50,450 nucleotides of DNA, taken from the NCBI GenBank assembly GCA_964460035.1, contig CAYWPG010000030.1, positions 1-50,450 of the forward strand, given 5' to 3'. A program made the translations under genes and the position numbers. Within the stretch, counting starts at the first letter, position 1; every line of letters starts with the position of its first letter. The notes beneath the pieces are model-generated. The model was not told the origin of the DNA. It was given only the letters and a program-made list of their open reading frames with translations, and made no database searches. Source of the DNA: CAYWPG01 sp964460035 (GTDB lineage: Bacteria; Pseudomonadota; Gammaproteobacteria; Nitrococcales; AK92). Shown here piece after piece: positions 1 to 8,239 of the stretch.

Positions 1-368
1 GCGCTCAGCAGCTCAGTGAGAATCTGCACCACGCTCTGGCCACAGAGCAGGCGCGTGCGCCGCTGCGCACGCAGCTGCACCAGGCGCGGCTCGACCGTCA
101 GCCCCACCCCCGGCGCCCCCGAGTCCAGGGTCAGCGCCTCGACCGCGGTGACCAGCCCGGCGCGCTCGCCGCGCTGCCCGCTCGGGTCCTGCCAGCGCAG
201 CCAGGCCGGCTGGCCGAGCAGCGCCGTCAGCGCCAGTGAGGGCGCGCAGCGGGCCTCGATGCGGTAGCGAAACGGCGCGGAGAGGGCTTCCTCGCCGCGC
301 AGCCGCTCGCCCTCGAGCCACACGCCGCGCACCTGCACCTGCACACCTGCCCCCACACCCCCTTCCAT
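1..368 (-). CDS. vgrG: Type VI secretion spike protein VgrG, N-terminal fragment (cut by window edge)
   Basis: Reading leftwards from an ATG at 368 to the window edge gives about 122 uninterrupted residues. They match the N-terminal VgrG / phage gpD-like region: a beta-rich start (VQVRGVWLEGERL), the LSAPFRYRIEARC segment, the LLGQPAWLRW strand, and PRLVQLRAQRRTRLLCGQSVVQIL, which corresponds to the conserved L.P.L..L....R.F...SV..IL block. VgrG forms the trimeric tip of the T6SS tube and carries effectors. An in-frame stop at 381-383 fixes the 5' limit, and GAGG lies just before the ATG. Composition is very GC-rich, in contrast to the AT-rich spacer upstream. The gp5-like needle domain and any effector extension are outside the window. 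The family call is by motif recognition only. Confidence 0.75.
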   Translation of the reverse strand, partial: MEGGVGAGVQVQVRGVWLEGERLRGEEALSAPFRYRIEARCAPSLALTALLGQPAWLRWQDPSGQRGERAGLVTAVEALTLDSGAPGVGLTVEPRLVQLRAQRRTRLLCGQSVVQILTELLS

Positions 369-595
369 AGGCCTCGTCCATTATGATTATTCTTGCTCGG
401 GCGAAACTTTCTCCATTCTTGGATTTTTTGTCAAGAAATGCAGGATGATCTGAGATCGAATTAATATATCGCTAAATTAGTAACAAAAGATCTTAAGGAC
501 GAGCCGCCAATACAGCCAATACCAACCCATGTTTTTTTAATTATTGGCGACACATGGTAAGCCGGCTCGATAAGCGAATCGCTTGCAGCCGGGCG
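369..595. other. AT-rich spacer between vgrG and algC with an 8-bp inverted repeat
   Basis: No gene is visible here. The stretch is much richer in A+T than its surroundings, with runs such as ATTAATATAT and TTTTTTTAATTA. An inverted repeat CGCCAATA (505-512) / TATTGGCG (542-549) is separated by 29 bases. A TTGACA hexamer lies on the minus strand at 429-434, but no good -10 follows at the right distance, so no promoter is claimed. The spacer lies downstream of algC and upstream of vgrG, so it should hold the vgrG control region and possibly the end of the algC transcript. Confidence 0.5.
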
Positions 596-2038
596 TTAAA
601 ACGGCAGCGCAAGGCCTGGCTCGATCTCGAGCAGCTTTACGCGAAACTGCTCTTTCAAGCGCAAAAGTGCAGCCTCATCATCCGCCTCGAAGCGGAACAC
701 CAGGCTAGGCGTGGTATTCGATGCGCGTACCAGCCCCCAGCCATGATCGAAATCGGCTCGTAGGCCATCGATGGTGATCAGCTCCGCACCCTTAAAACCG
801 CTCTGCAGGCGACTCATGAGACGGCGCATAAGCGCTTCCGGCTGCCCCGGAGACAGATCCAGCCGCAGCTCGGGCGTGCTCACGGCATTCGGCAGCTCGG
901 CGAACAGCTCGGCGGCGGAGACTCCGCGCGCTGCCAAAATCGAGAGCAAGCGTGCGCCGGCATAAAGCGCATCGTCGAAACCGTACCAGGTATCGTTGAA
1001 GAAAATGTGGCCGCTCAATTCGCCGCCCAGCGGTGCCGCCGTTTCCTTGACCTTGCTCTTGATAAGCGAATGCCCGGTTTTCCACATCACCGGAACACCG
1101 CCGTGCTCGCGGATCAAGCGGGGCAAGCCCGCGGAGCATTTGACGTCGAAAACGACGCTTGCTCCAGGTCCCACTCGCGCCAACACATCGCGTGCGAACA
1201 GCATCAGTTGGCGGTCGGCCCAGATGATATTGCCCGCGTTATCGACCACTCCCAGGCGATCACCATCGCCGTCAAAAGCCAGCCCTATATCGGCCTGCCG
1301 CCGGCGCACACGCTCGATCAGCGCAGCAAGATTAGCCGGCACCGTCGGATCGGGGTGATGATTGGGGAAACGGCCATCGACCTCGCAGAACAACTCGTCC
1401 ACTGCGCAGCCCAGGGCGCGGAACAGCTGCGGCGCCACGGCTCCGGCCACGCCATTGCCGGCATCCAGGACAATCTTGAGCGGACGGGCCAGCTCTATCT
1501 CAGCCACAATGCGGTCAATATAGGCGGGAACCACATCCTGCGCGCGGTAGCCACCGTTGCCGGCTATATAGTCCTGGCGGTCCACGCGCCGGCCTAAGTT
1601 TCGAATAGCTTCGCCCGAGAGGGTCTGGCCGCCGACCACGATTTTCAGCCCATTGTAATCGGCAGGGTTATGACTGCCGGTAACCATGACGCCGGCACCG
1701 GTGCCAAGGTGAAACGTAGCGAAATTCATGACAGGCGTTGGCACGCGGCCCAGGTCGATCACGTCCCGGCCGCTGGCCCGCAGGCCGCGGATCAGTGCTT
1801 GCGCAAGTTCGTCGCTGCTGAGCCGGCCATCGCGGCCGACCACCACCTCGCGCTGCGCGTGCACCGCCGCTTCGCTGCCGATGGCACGGCCAAGCTCATA
1901 GACAATGCCTGCATCGAGTCCGTTACCCACAATTCCGCGCACGTCGTACTCGCGCAGAATCACCGGATCGACACGACGGCTGACATCAACTGAAGGCGCA
2001 CCCGCGCCAAGAACCGTAGGATGGCTAGCACCTTTCAT
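596..2038 (-). CDS. algC: Phosphomannomutase/phosphoglucomutase AlgC
   Basis: This cytosolic alpha-D-phosphohexomutase interconverts hexose 6-phosphates and 1-phosphates and supplies precursors for LPS and exopolysaccharide. All four signature loops are present: the phosphoserine loop TGSHNPADYNG (about residues 120-130, catalytic Ser in SHN), the metal loop DGDGDR (about 256-261), the sugar-binding loop GGELSGH (about 338-344), and the phosphate-binding RASNTTP near residue 440. The length of 480 aa is a little above the 463 aa of the Pseudomonas enzyme because of an N-terminal extension. The start at 2038 is chosen because GGAGG lies 6 bases before it; an upstream in-frame ATG at 2053 lacks such a site. 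It is the third gene of a coaBC-dut-algC order known from Pseudomonas, but about 500 bases separate it from dut, so it may have its own promoter. Confidence 0.93.
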   Translation of the reverse strand: MKGASHPTVLGAGAPSVDVSRRVDPVILREYDVRGIVGNGLDAGIVYELGRAIGSEAAVHAQREVVVGRDGRLSSDELAQALIRGLRASGRDVIDLGRVPTPVMNFATFHLGTGAGVMVTGSHNPADYNGLKIVVGGQTLSGEAIRNLGRRVDRQDYIAGNGGYRAQDVVPAYIDRIVAEIELARPLKIVLDAGNGVAGAVAPQLFRALGCAVDELFCEVDGRFPNHHPDPTVPANLAALIERVRRRQADIGLAFDGDGDRLGVVDNAGNIIWADRQLMLFARDVLARVGPGASVVFDVKCSAGLPRLIREHGGVPVMWKTGHSLIKSKVKETAAPLGGELSGHIFFNDTWYGFDDALYAGARLLSILAARGVSAAELFAELPNAVSTPELRLDLSPGQPEALMRRLMSRLQSGFKGAELITIDGLRADFDHGWGLVRASNTTPSLVFRFEADDEAALLRLKEQFRVKLLEIEPGLALPF

Positions 2039-2547
2039 TATTCCCTCCATCACCGGTCTGGCCCTCCTTGGCTACGCAGCGGCACACGCCGGCGGCATGC
2101 CCTTCTTGCTATGTGCCCAACAGTCTCCGGCCGTCTTTTCGGCTGCGCCTGCTACGCGACAGGCATACTGTCAGGCTCGCTCAGTAGCACGCATTGTTGT
2201 TCAAACCCTCCCTGGAGGGGATACCTCGAAAGAGGCCGCAGAGTAACGCCTCTTGGCTAGGACGGCAGCCGCCCCATGAATCTTGAGGTCCGCCGAGGCT
2301 GCTTCCCGCACAGCCGGCCTGCCTCAGCGGGCCGGCTTCCTAGCAAGGATCAGTACATGTTGTAGAAGAAACATGTGGATCAGGCCAAAACGGAACAAGC
2401 AGATCCTCTGATACAGCTGCTCGCGTTGGCAACTAGCCTTGCACAGCGACGGCTGTCCGTCCGCACGTTCGCGCCGCGCAGCACTCCTGAACGCGTCGCA
2501 AGAGACGCAAGGCCTGGCGCTGACGCCCATCGTTCGGTTAAAGGCGG
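2039..2547. other. Intergenic region between dut and algC
   Basis: No convincing gene lies in these 509 bases. A perfect 8-bp inverted repeat AGCCGGCC (2312-2319) / GGCCGGCT (2330-2337) with a 10-base loop could form a hairpin in the dut-algC transcript, but no U-run follows on either strand. Smaller repeats include GACAG/CTGTC at 2158-2172. The size of the gap suggests that algC has a promoter of its own here, as in Pseudomonas, although no clear -35/-10 pair was found. Confidence 0.4.
2312..2337. terminator. Possible hairpin (attenuator or terminator) between dut and algC
   Basis: Perfect 8-bp GC-rich stem, AGCCGGCC pairing with GGCCGGCT, with a 10-base loop, 211 bases after the dut stop in the direction of transcription. 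There is no T-run after the stem, so intrinsic termination is uncertain. Confidence 0.3.
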
Positions 2548-3003
2548 TTAGTGTCTTCCCGAATGGCCGAAGCCGCCCTCGCCGCGCTCGCTGGCAGTAA
2601 ACTCGGAGACCACCTCGAACTGCGGGCGCACGACCGGGACGAATACCAGCTGGGCAATCCGCTCCCCCGGCTCGATCGCGAAAGGCGTGGCGGAGCGATT
2701 CCAGCATGATACGAACAGTTGGCCCTGGTAATCGGAGTCGATCAGGCCAACGAGGTTGCCGAGCACTATGCCGTGCTTATGCCCCAGCCCCGAGCGCGGC
2801 AGGATCATGGCGGCATACCCTGGGTCGCCGATATGGATGGCCATGCCGGTGGGGATGAGCTCGGTTGCGCCGGGCGCGATGACCAGCGTCGTTTCCAGGC
2901 AAGCACGCAAATCGAGTCCCGCGGACCCCTCGGTGGCGTAGCTCGGCAGGGGAAACTCCGTGCCCAGGCGCGGATCAAGTATTTTCAGCTGTATACTTTT
3001 CAT
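2548..3003 (-). CDS. dut: dUTP diphosphatase (dUTPase)
   Basis: It hydrolyses dUTP to dUMP and pyrophosphate, keeping uracil out of DNA and feeding dTMP synthesis. The homotrimer motifs are present in order: GSAGLDLRA (motif 1), LPRSGLGHKHGI (motif 2), GNLVGLIDSDYQG (motif 3, with the catalytic Asp in LIDSDY), ERIAQLVFVPV (motif 4) and the flexible C-terminal RGEGGFGHSGRH (motif 5), which closes over the nucleotide. From MKSIQLKIL the protein is 151 aa, the same length as the E. coli enzyme; an ATG five codons upstream is possible. The start lies inside the 3' end of coaBC (29-base overlap), which indicates co-transcription and coupled translation. Confidence 0.95.
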   Translation of the reverse strand: MKSIQLKILDPRLGTEFPLPSYATEGSAGLDLRACLETTLVIAPGATELIPTGMAIHIGDPGYAAMILPRSGLGHKHGIVLGNLVGLIDSDYQGQLFVSCWNRSATPFAIEPGERIAQLVFVPVVRPQFEVVSEFTASERGEGGFGHSGRH

Positions 3004-4186
3004 CGTAGCGCTCGGCAATCAGGCGGACCAGGGCTTGCGCGAGTTGCGGCTTGGGCTGACGGGCGAGCGTCACGTGGCCGTCGCGCCAAAAGACCTCCAG
3101 GGCATTGTCGTCCGAGTCGAAGCCCGTCTCACCGCCAACCCAGTTGGCCGCGATCATATCCAGCTTCTTGCGCTCCAGCTTGGAGCGCGCATAGCCAGCC
3201 AGATCGTCGGTTTCGGCGGCAAACCCCACGCAAAAGGGCGCGTCCTCCAGAGCGGCGACCGATTGCAAAATGTCCTGCGTCCGCTCCAGCGCAAGGCCCA
3301 GCTCCGCCTCGGTCTTCTTGATCTTGGCCGTTGCCATGGTCGCCGGTCTGTAGTCCGCCACGGCGGCGGTGCCGATGAAGATGTCCGCCGACTGAACGTG
3401 GGACATTACCGCATCGTACATTTGCGCCGCGGTTTCCACATCCACACGCTGCACGCCGGCCGGCGTTTCCAGCCGCACCGGGCCGGCCACCAGCGTCACC
3501 TCCGCTCCGGCCTGGCGCGCCGCTGCAGCGACGGCGAAGCCCATTTTGCCGGAGCTGCGGTTAGTGATGTAGCGCACCGGATCAATGGGCTCACGGGTGG
3601 GACCTGCGGTTATCAGGACACGCTTGCCGCTAAGCGGTCCTCCGTTCTGCGGTGCAAGGAGCGCCACCAGCTCCAGCGGCTCGAGCATGCGGCCGGCACC
3701 GACTTCACCGCAGGCCTGGTCGCCCTCGCCAGGTCCCAACAGGCGCACGCCGCGCTCGCGCAGGATCCTCGCATTGGCCTGGGTCGCCGCATTGGCCCAC
3801 ATAACGCGGTTCATGGCCGGCGCCAGCACGATCTCCGCCTCGGTGGCCAGGCAGAGGGTGGTCAGCAGATCGTTAGCGAACCCGTGCGCCAGCCGTGCCA
3901 TGAAATCGGCGCTGGCGGGTGCGACCAGCACCGTATCGGCCCAGCGCGCCAGCTCGATGTGCCCCATCCCGGCCTCGGCCTGCGGATCGAGCAGGTCCTG
4001 ATGCACGGCATTGCCGGAGACGGCCTGAAACGTCAGCGGTCCGACGAACTGCGCGGCCGCAGCTGTCATGACCACCCGCACTTCGGCCCCTGCATCGCGC
4101 AGGCGCCGCACGAGATCGGCGCTCTTGTAGGCGGCGATACCGCCGGTCACGCCCAGAAGTATCCTGCGTCCCGACAAAGTTGGCAT
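2975..4186 (-). CDS. coaBC: Bifunctional phosphopantothenoylcysteine decarboxylase / phosphopantothenate-cysteine ligase CoaBC
   Basis: It catalyses two steps of coenzyme A synthesis: CTP-dependent joining of 4'-phosphopantothenate to cysteine (CoaB) and FMN-dependent decarboxylation (CoaC). The N-terminal flavoprotein domain (about 1-185) shows the start LLGVTGGIAAYKS, the active-site HIEL segment, and PAMNRVMW with the catalytic Asn; the CGEVGAGRM substrate clamp is near 160-170. The C-terminal ligase domain begins near 188 with GKRVLITAGPTREPIDPVR and contains NRSSGKMG and AAVADYRP. The 403-aa length matches the family (E. coli 406). Its 3' end overlaps dut. The divergent radC lies 168 bases away, so promoters for both should be in 4187-4354. 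Confidence 0.95.
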   Translation of the reverse strand: MPTLSGRRILLGVTGGIAAYKSADLVRRLRDAGAEVRVVMTAAAAQFVGPLTFQAVSGNAVHQDLLDPQAEAGMGHIELARWADTVLVAPASADFMARLAHGFANDLLTTLCLATEAEIVLAPAMNRVMWANAATQANARILRERGVRLLGPGEGDQACGEVGAGRMLEPLELVALLAPQNGGPLSGKRVLITAGPTREPIDPVRYITNRSSGKMGFAVAAAARQAGAEVTLVAGPVRLETPAGVQRVDVETAAQMYDAVMSHVQSADIFIGTAAVADYRPATMATAKIKKTEAELGLALERTQDILQSVAALEDAPFCVGFAAETDDLAGYARSKLERKKLDMIAANWVGGETGFDSDDNALEVFWRDGHVTLARQPKPQLAQALVRLIAERYDEKYTAENT

Positions 4187-4354
4187 ATAGTTACACCCGG
4201 AGCGTCGCGAAAAGTGGCGACAGGTTATACCTCAAAGGCATGGTTGTAAAAAACCGCCTGAGTGGCAGGCCGCTCGTCACATCGATAATTACCCGCGACA
4301 AAGCCGACCAGTAAAGAACCAGTCTCATTAGACTACCAGCCTATGGAGGGGCAT

Positions 4355-5029
4355 ATGGCGATTACCGATTGGCCGGTTGCCGAGCGGCCGCGCGAGAAAC
4401 TGCTTGCCCAGGGCGCTGCCGCGCTATCGGATGCGGAGCTGCTGGCGATTTTCCTGCGCACGGGGCGCGCAGGACGTACGGCGGTGGATGTCGCCCGGGA
4501 GCTGCTCGCGACCTTTGGAAGCTTGCGGGGGCTGCTGCAGGCCGATGCGGCAAGCTTTTGCATGCATCCGGGCTTGGGCCCGGCCAAGTTCGCGCAACTG
4601 CAGGCCGTGCTGGAAATGGGGCGGCGCCATCTCTGGGAGCGGCTGCAGCGGGGCGACGCCCTTAGCAGTCCCGACGATACCCGCCGCTTTCTGATCGCTC
4701 GCCTGCGCGACCAGCCACAGGAAGTGTTCGCTTGCCTGTTCCTGGACAATCGCAACCGCGTGATCGCCTTCGAGGAGCTGTTTCGCGGCACTATAGACAG
4801 CGCCAGTGTTTATCCCCGGGAGGTGGTCAAGCGGGCGCTGGCCCATAACGCAGCCGGCATGATCGTCGCGCACAATCACCCCTCCGGCGTTGCCGAGCCC
4901 AGCCGTGCGGACGAGGCCATCACACAGCGCCTGAAAGATGCCCTGGCGCTGGTGGATATACGGCTGCTGGACCATTTCGTCATCGGCGACGGCGTCGCGG
5001 TCTCTTTTGCCGAACGCGGCTTGCTTTGA
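4355..5029 (+). CDS. radC: RadC family JAB/MPN-domain protein
   Basis: The protein has an N-terminal helix-hairpin-helix-like segment (about 1-100) and a C-terminal RadC/JAB metalloprotease-like domain with the zinc-binding signature HNHPSG followed by SRAD. Its biological role is not settled; the old link to DNA repair in E. coli was not upheld. The start at 4355 (MAITDWPVAERPREKLL) is preferred over the ATG at 4343 because GGAGGGG at 4345-4351 sits at ribosome-binding distance only from the second ATG. This gives 224 aa against 222 in E. coli. Position next to divergent coaBC is the conserved gammaproteobacterial arrangement, although rpmB-rpmG, which follow radC in E. coli, are about 25 kb away here. 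Confidence 0.93.
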   Translation: MAITDWPVAERPREKLLAQGAAALSDAELLAIFLRTGRAGRTAVDVARELLATFGSLRGLLQADAASFCMHPGLGPAKFAQLQAVLEMGRRHLWERLQRGDALSSPDDTRRFLIARLRDQPQEVFACLFLDNRNRVIAFEELFRGTIDSASVYPREVVKRALAHNAAGMIVAHNHPSGVAEPSRADEAITQRLKDALALVDIRLLDHFVIGDGVAVSFAERGLL

Positions 5030-5059
5030 TCCGACGCCCGCAGGCCCTACGCTGATGAC

Positions 5060-5305
5060 ATGATACGAGAACTCATAGACGCCGAAGGCCGGCGCTGGGA
5101 CGTTACGGTAGGCCGGGAATCCTACGGAATCCTGGTCCTGCTGTTCGCCCCCAGCCGCGGGGAAGGGGTTCGCAAGGCCATGCTCGCTTCGAGCACGCGC
5201 CTGGAGGCGCTGCAAGAGCTGGCGGAGCTAAGCGACGAAGAACTCGTCGAGCGGCTGCGGCAGTCTCAACCGTGGGATACGGAAGGCTGGGGCCCAGCAG
5301 GATAA
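5060..5305 (+). CDS. Small conserved-looking protein of unknown function downstream of radC
   Basis: This 81-aa protein begins MIRELIDAEGRRWDVTVG, 30 bases after the radC stop and on the same strand, so it is probably co-transcribed. It has a short beta-rich N-terminus (REL.D..GR.WDV.VGRESYGILVLLF) and an acidic helical C-terminal half (LQELAELSDEELVERLRQ), with no signal peptide or membrane segment. Codon use resembles its neighbours, and the protein looks properly folded rather than arginine-rich like the antisense frames. I cannot assign a function. Confidence 0.6.
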   Translation: MIRELIDAEGRRWDVTVGRESYGILVLLFAPSRGEGVRKAMLASSTRLEALQELAELSDEELVERLRQSQPWDTEGWGPAG

Positions 5306-5391
5306 ACCGATCGCGACACCCGATCCGCGACCCGCAGCCACAAGACTGCCGGCCGGCCTGGCCCTTGCTCACTCATGCGATGGGATCAAAC

Positions 5392-5427
5392 CTCGATGGC
5401 GCAGCAGCTCGCGGCTGCGCCATCGAG
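5392..5427 (-). terminator. Strong hairpin between convergent radC operon and rpoH
   Basis: A perfect 14-bp stem, CTCGATGGCGCAGC (5392-5405) with GCTGCGCCATCGAG (5414-5427), has an 8-base loop. It begins 16 bases past the rpoH stop. On the minus strand it is followed by GGTTTG, a weak T-rich tail; on the plus strand no T-run follows. It most likely ends rpoH transcripts and may also act on the opposing radC operon. Confidence 0.65.
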
Positions 5428-5443
5428 ATCCCCGCAGAGGCGG

Positions 5444-6319
5444 CTAAATCGAACTCATCGCCGCATGCAGTTTCTTCATCGCGTTCTTCTCCAGCTGCCG
5501 GATGCGTTCGGCCGACACCTGATAGGCATCGGCGAGCTCCTGCAGCGAAGTCTTCTGCTCGCCCAGCCAACGCCGCTGCACAATGTCACGGCTACGCTCG
5601 TCGAGCCGGCACAGTGCCTGATGCAGAGCGCTTGACTGATAGCGCCGCCAATCCTCCTGCTCGATTTCGGTAGCCGGATCCAGGCTGCTGTTCTCCAGAT
5701 AGGCCGCCGGAGCACGGATTACGCTGTCTTCGTCATCGTCGTCCGGCCGGGCATCGAAACCGACGTCCTGACCGCTGAGACGAGACTCCATCTCCAGTAC
5801 CGTTTCCGGCTTCACATTGAGGTCTTCCGCAACGGCCTGGACCTCCTCGTAGCTCAACCAGCCCAGCCGCTTCTTGCGGCCGCGCAGATTGAAGAACAGC
5901 TTGCGTTGAGCCTTGGTCGTGGCGACCTTGACGATGCGCCAGTTACGCAGAATGAACTCGTGAATCTCGGCGCGAATCCAGTGCACCGCGAATGAGACGA
6001 GCCGTACCTTCACCTCGGGGTCGAAGCGCTTGACGGCCTTCATCAATCCTATATTGCCCTCCTGGATCAGGTCTGCCAGCGGCAAGCCGTAGCCCGTATA
6101 GCTGCGAGCGATATGGACCACGAAACGCAGATGGGACATTACCAACTGGCGTGCCGCATCGACATCGTCGTTGTTACGGTAGCTGACCGCGAGCCGATAC
6201 TCGTCCTCGGCACTGAGCATCGGTACTCGGTTAACGGTGTGGATGTAGGATTCCTCGCTACCTACCTGTACGAGGAGTATCCCGGCTTGAGGCTTGATTA
6301 AGGCGGAGTTCACGTCCAT
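5444..6319 (-). CDS. rpoH: RNA polymerase heat-shock sigma factor RpoH (sigma-32)
   Basis: RpoH directs RNA polymerase to heat-shock promoters. Region 2 (LRFVVHIARSYTGYGLPLADLIQEGNIGLMKAV ... VHWIRAEIHEFILRNW) is a typical sigma-70 core, and the RpoH box QRKLFFNLR, diagnostic for sigma-32, follows it. Region 4 with its helix-turn-helix (SLQELADAYQVSAERIRQLEKNAMKKL) ends the protein. The start at 6319 (MDVNSALIKPQ) is chosen because AGGGGGG precedes it; an upstream TTG at 6346 is in frame. This gives 291 aa against 284 in E. coli. The position after ftsYEX is the classic one, with a 204-base upstream gap that should hold its own promoters. Likely clients in this window are hsp20 and cbpA. Confidence 0.96.
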   Translation of the reverse strand: MDVNSALIKPQAGILLVQVGSEESYIHTVNRVPMLSAEDEYRLAVSYRNNDDVDAARQLVMSHLRFVVHIARSYTGYGLPLADLIQEGNIGLMKAVKRFDPEVKVRLVSFAVHWIRAEIHEFILRNWRIVKVATTKAQRKLFFNLRGRKKRLGWLSYEEVQAVAEDLNVKPETVLEMESRLSGQDVGFDARPDDDDEDSVIRAPAAYLENSSLDPATEIEQEDWRRYQSSALHQALCRLDERSRDIVQRRWLGEQKTSLQELADAYQVSAERIRQLEKNAMKKLHAAMSSI

Positions 6320-6523
6320 TGACCCCCCTATCCCTGTTGATAACAATCCATTGCCTGTTCGCGACGGCTACGAGCAGAACGTCCCTGACGGCAAGAGACA
6401 CGTGCCCTTGCCGATACAGGATCAGGATGGGTGATCGGGGTAGCGAGTAGTCATCGTCCATGATGCCGCACCCTGCTCATCCTGAGCCTTGGCAGCCGTC
6501 CCGGGGGAGAGACCGGCTACCTA

Positions 6524-7477
6524 TCAGCGGGGCTCAATTGCTGCCAGGTGGCGCCCCACTGCCGTCCACGAACCTAGTAAGCCTAACAGGCCTCCAGCAA
6601 GAGTCAATTGACCAATTCCTACTAGTCCTATCCCGTGTAGGGAAAAACCACTGCCATACAGCAGGGCCAAGTTCCGCGCCGGCTCATTCATGAGCAGTCG
6701 GCCGCATTCGATGAGAACGGCCGCCAGGATGCCGCCCGCCAGTCCGTACCAGATGCCCTCGTAGAGGAATGGCCGCCGCACGAACGCATCGGTGGCGCCG
6801 ATAAGCTTGGTGATGACGATCTCGTCGCGCCGATTCTGTATATCCAGGCGAATGGTATTGCCCACCACGAGAATAACCGTTATCGCCAGCAGCGCCGCAA
6901 CGACCCACACCCCGCGCTCAATCAATTGCATGATGGCGTGCAGCCGCTGCACCCACTCCTGGTCCAATCTGAGCTGCGCCACCTCTGGGCGAGCGCGCAA
7001 GCGGCTCACGAGCTCCTGGATCTGTTCCGGGTCCAGCCCAGCCCCGGGTTGCACCACCAGCACGGGAGGCAGCGGATTGCCGTCGAGCAAGGCCAGGGCG
7101 TCCTCGAAGCCCGAAAGGCGACGGAATTCTTCCAGCGCCTCCTCCGGGGTGATGATCTCTACCGCCGCAATGGTAGGATCCCGCCGCAGTTCCGCTGCCA
7201 GTGCGCGATAGCGCGACTCTTCCATCGCGGACTGCATGAACAGCGAGATCTGCGCGCTGCCCTCCCAGCCGCCGGTAACCCGCTCCACGTTGGTCAGCAA
7301 CAGCAGGAAACCGCCCGGCAGCGCCAGTGCGATGGCAATGACAGCCGCGGTCATCAGGCTGGACAGCGGCGTGCGATACAACCGTCCCAGCGACGCCACC
7401 CAGGCCCGCAAATGGGCCGCGCCCCAAGCGGTAAGCGCCTGTTTCAATCCGACGGAGTTGGCTTGCGCGCCGGCCAT
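6524..7477 (-). CDS. ftsX: Cell-division ABC transporter permease FtsX
   Basis: Inner-membrane partner of FtsE; the complex links divisome assembly to activation of peptidoglycan hydrolases through the EnvC-type adaptor. The layout is typical: a cytoplasmic N-terminus, TM1 (MTAAVIAIALALPGGFLLLL, about residues 42-61), a periplasmic domain of about 100 residues, then three C-terminal membrane segments (around VWVVAALLAITVILVVG, GIWYGLAGGILAAVLIE, and GLVGIGQLTLAGGLLGLLG). The cytoplasmic loop before TM3 carries RRDEIVITKLIGATDAFVRRPFLYEG, characteristic of FtsX. The length is 317 aa, shorter than the 352 aa of E. coli at the N-terminus. The start codon overlaps the ftsE stop as TGATG, showing translational coupling. 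Confidence 0.95.
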   Translation of the reverse strand: MAGAQANSVGLKQALTAWGAAHLRAWVASLGRLYRTPLSSLMTAAVIAIALALPGGFLLLLTNVERVTGGWEGSAQISLFMQSAMEESRYRALAAELRRDPTIAAVEIITPEEALEEFRRLSGFEDALALLDGNPLPPVLVVQPGAGLDPEQIQELVSRLRARPEVAQLRLDQEWVQRLHAIMQLIERGVWVVAALLAITVILVVGNTIRLDIQNRRDEIVITKLIGATDAFVRRPFLYEGIWYGLAGGILAAVLIECGRLLMNEPARNLALLYGSGFSLHGIGLVGIGQLTLAGGLLGLLGSWTAVGRHLAAIEPR

Positions 7478-8154
7478 CAGGCCACCTCCTCTGCGCGGGT
7501 GTCCGCGACCAGGCTGCCTTGTTCGAGCGTGACCACGCGCTGCCCCATACGGCGAATCAAATCCAGGTCGTGACTGGCGATGAGCACCGTCACGCCGACC
7601 TGGTTGAACGCCTTGAACAGCTCCATGATCTCCGCCGACAGCGCGGGGTCCAGATTGCCCGTGGGCTCGTCGGCAATGAGGATGGGCGGGCGGGACACCA
7701 CGGCCCTGGCAATACCTACGCGCTGCTGTTCGCCCCCCGACAGCGTGATGGGATAAACCCGCTCCTTGCGGAGCAAACCCACTTTATCGAGCGCGGCGCG
7801 TACGCGCCGGCCCACTTCGCGATGCGGCACGCCCGCGATGATCAGCGGCAACGCCACATTGTCGAACACCGGGCGATCCATCAGCAGCCGGTGATCCTGG
7901 AAAATCATGCCGATACGGCGGCGCAGCTGCGGAATCTGCGCCTTGCGCACGCGCGTCAGATTGATGCCCGCCACCAGAACCTGCCCGGCCGACGGGCGCT
8001 CCAGCAGCGGGATCAGCCGCAGCAGCGTACTCTTGCCGGCTCCGGAGTGCCCGGTAATGAAAACCATCTCGCCTTGCGCGACATGCAGGTCTATTCCCCG
8101 CAGCGCCTCGAAACCGCCCGGATACCGCTTGCTCACTCCGACGAAGCGAATCAC
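7477..8154 (-). CDS. ftsE: Cell-division ABC transporter ATPase FtsE
   Basis: Cytoplasmic ATPase that drives the FtsX permease at the division septum. The Walker A motif GHSGAGKST, signature LSGGEQQR and Walker B with D-loop ILIADEPTGNLDP are intact, and the H-loop is in IASHD. The start is placed at a GTG (8154) giving VIRFVGVSKRYPGG, which aligns with the usual FtsE start and has GGGGG a few bases upstream; an ATG seven codons earlier would add an unusual MIFLGAG extension. The length is 225 aa (E. coli 222). It sits 85 bases after ftsY and overlaps ftsX by one base. Confidence 0.95.
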   Translation of the reverse strand: MIRFVGVSKRYPGGFEALRGIDLHVAQGEMVFITGHSGAGKSTLLRLIPLLERPSAGQVLVAGINLTRVRKAQIPQLRRRIGMIFQDHRLLMDRPVFDNVALPLIIAGVPHREVGRRVRAALDKVGLLRKERVYPITLSGGEQQRVGIARAVVSRPPILIADEPTGNLDPALSAEIMELFKAFNQVGVTVLIASHDLDLIRRMGQRVVTLEQGSLVADTRAEEVA

Positions 8155-8239
8155 GCCCGCCCCCAGAAAAATCATCCCGCGCTTATCATAGCCCAGGCAG
8201 CGCCATAGGCACGCAGTGATGTCTCGCTAGTTACCGTCG

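Noticed and set aside
2960..4249. 429-codon plus-strand open frame opposite coaBC
   Set aside because: Rich in Arg/His/Gly with no motif; it is the antisense of a certain gene.
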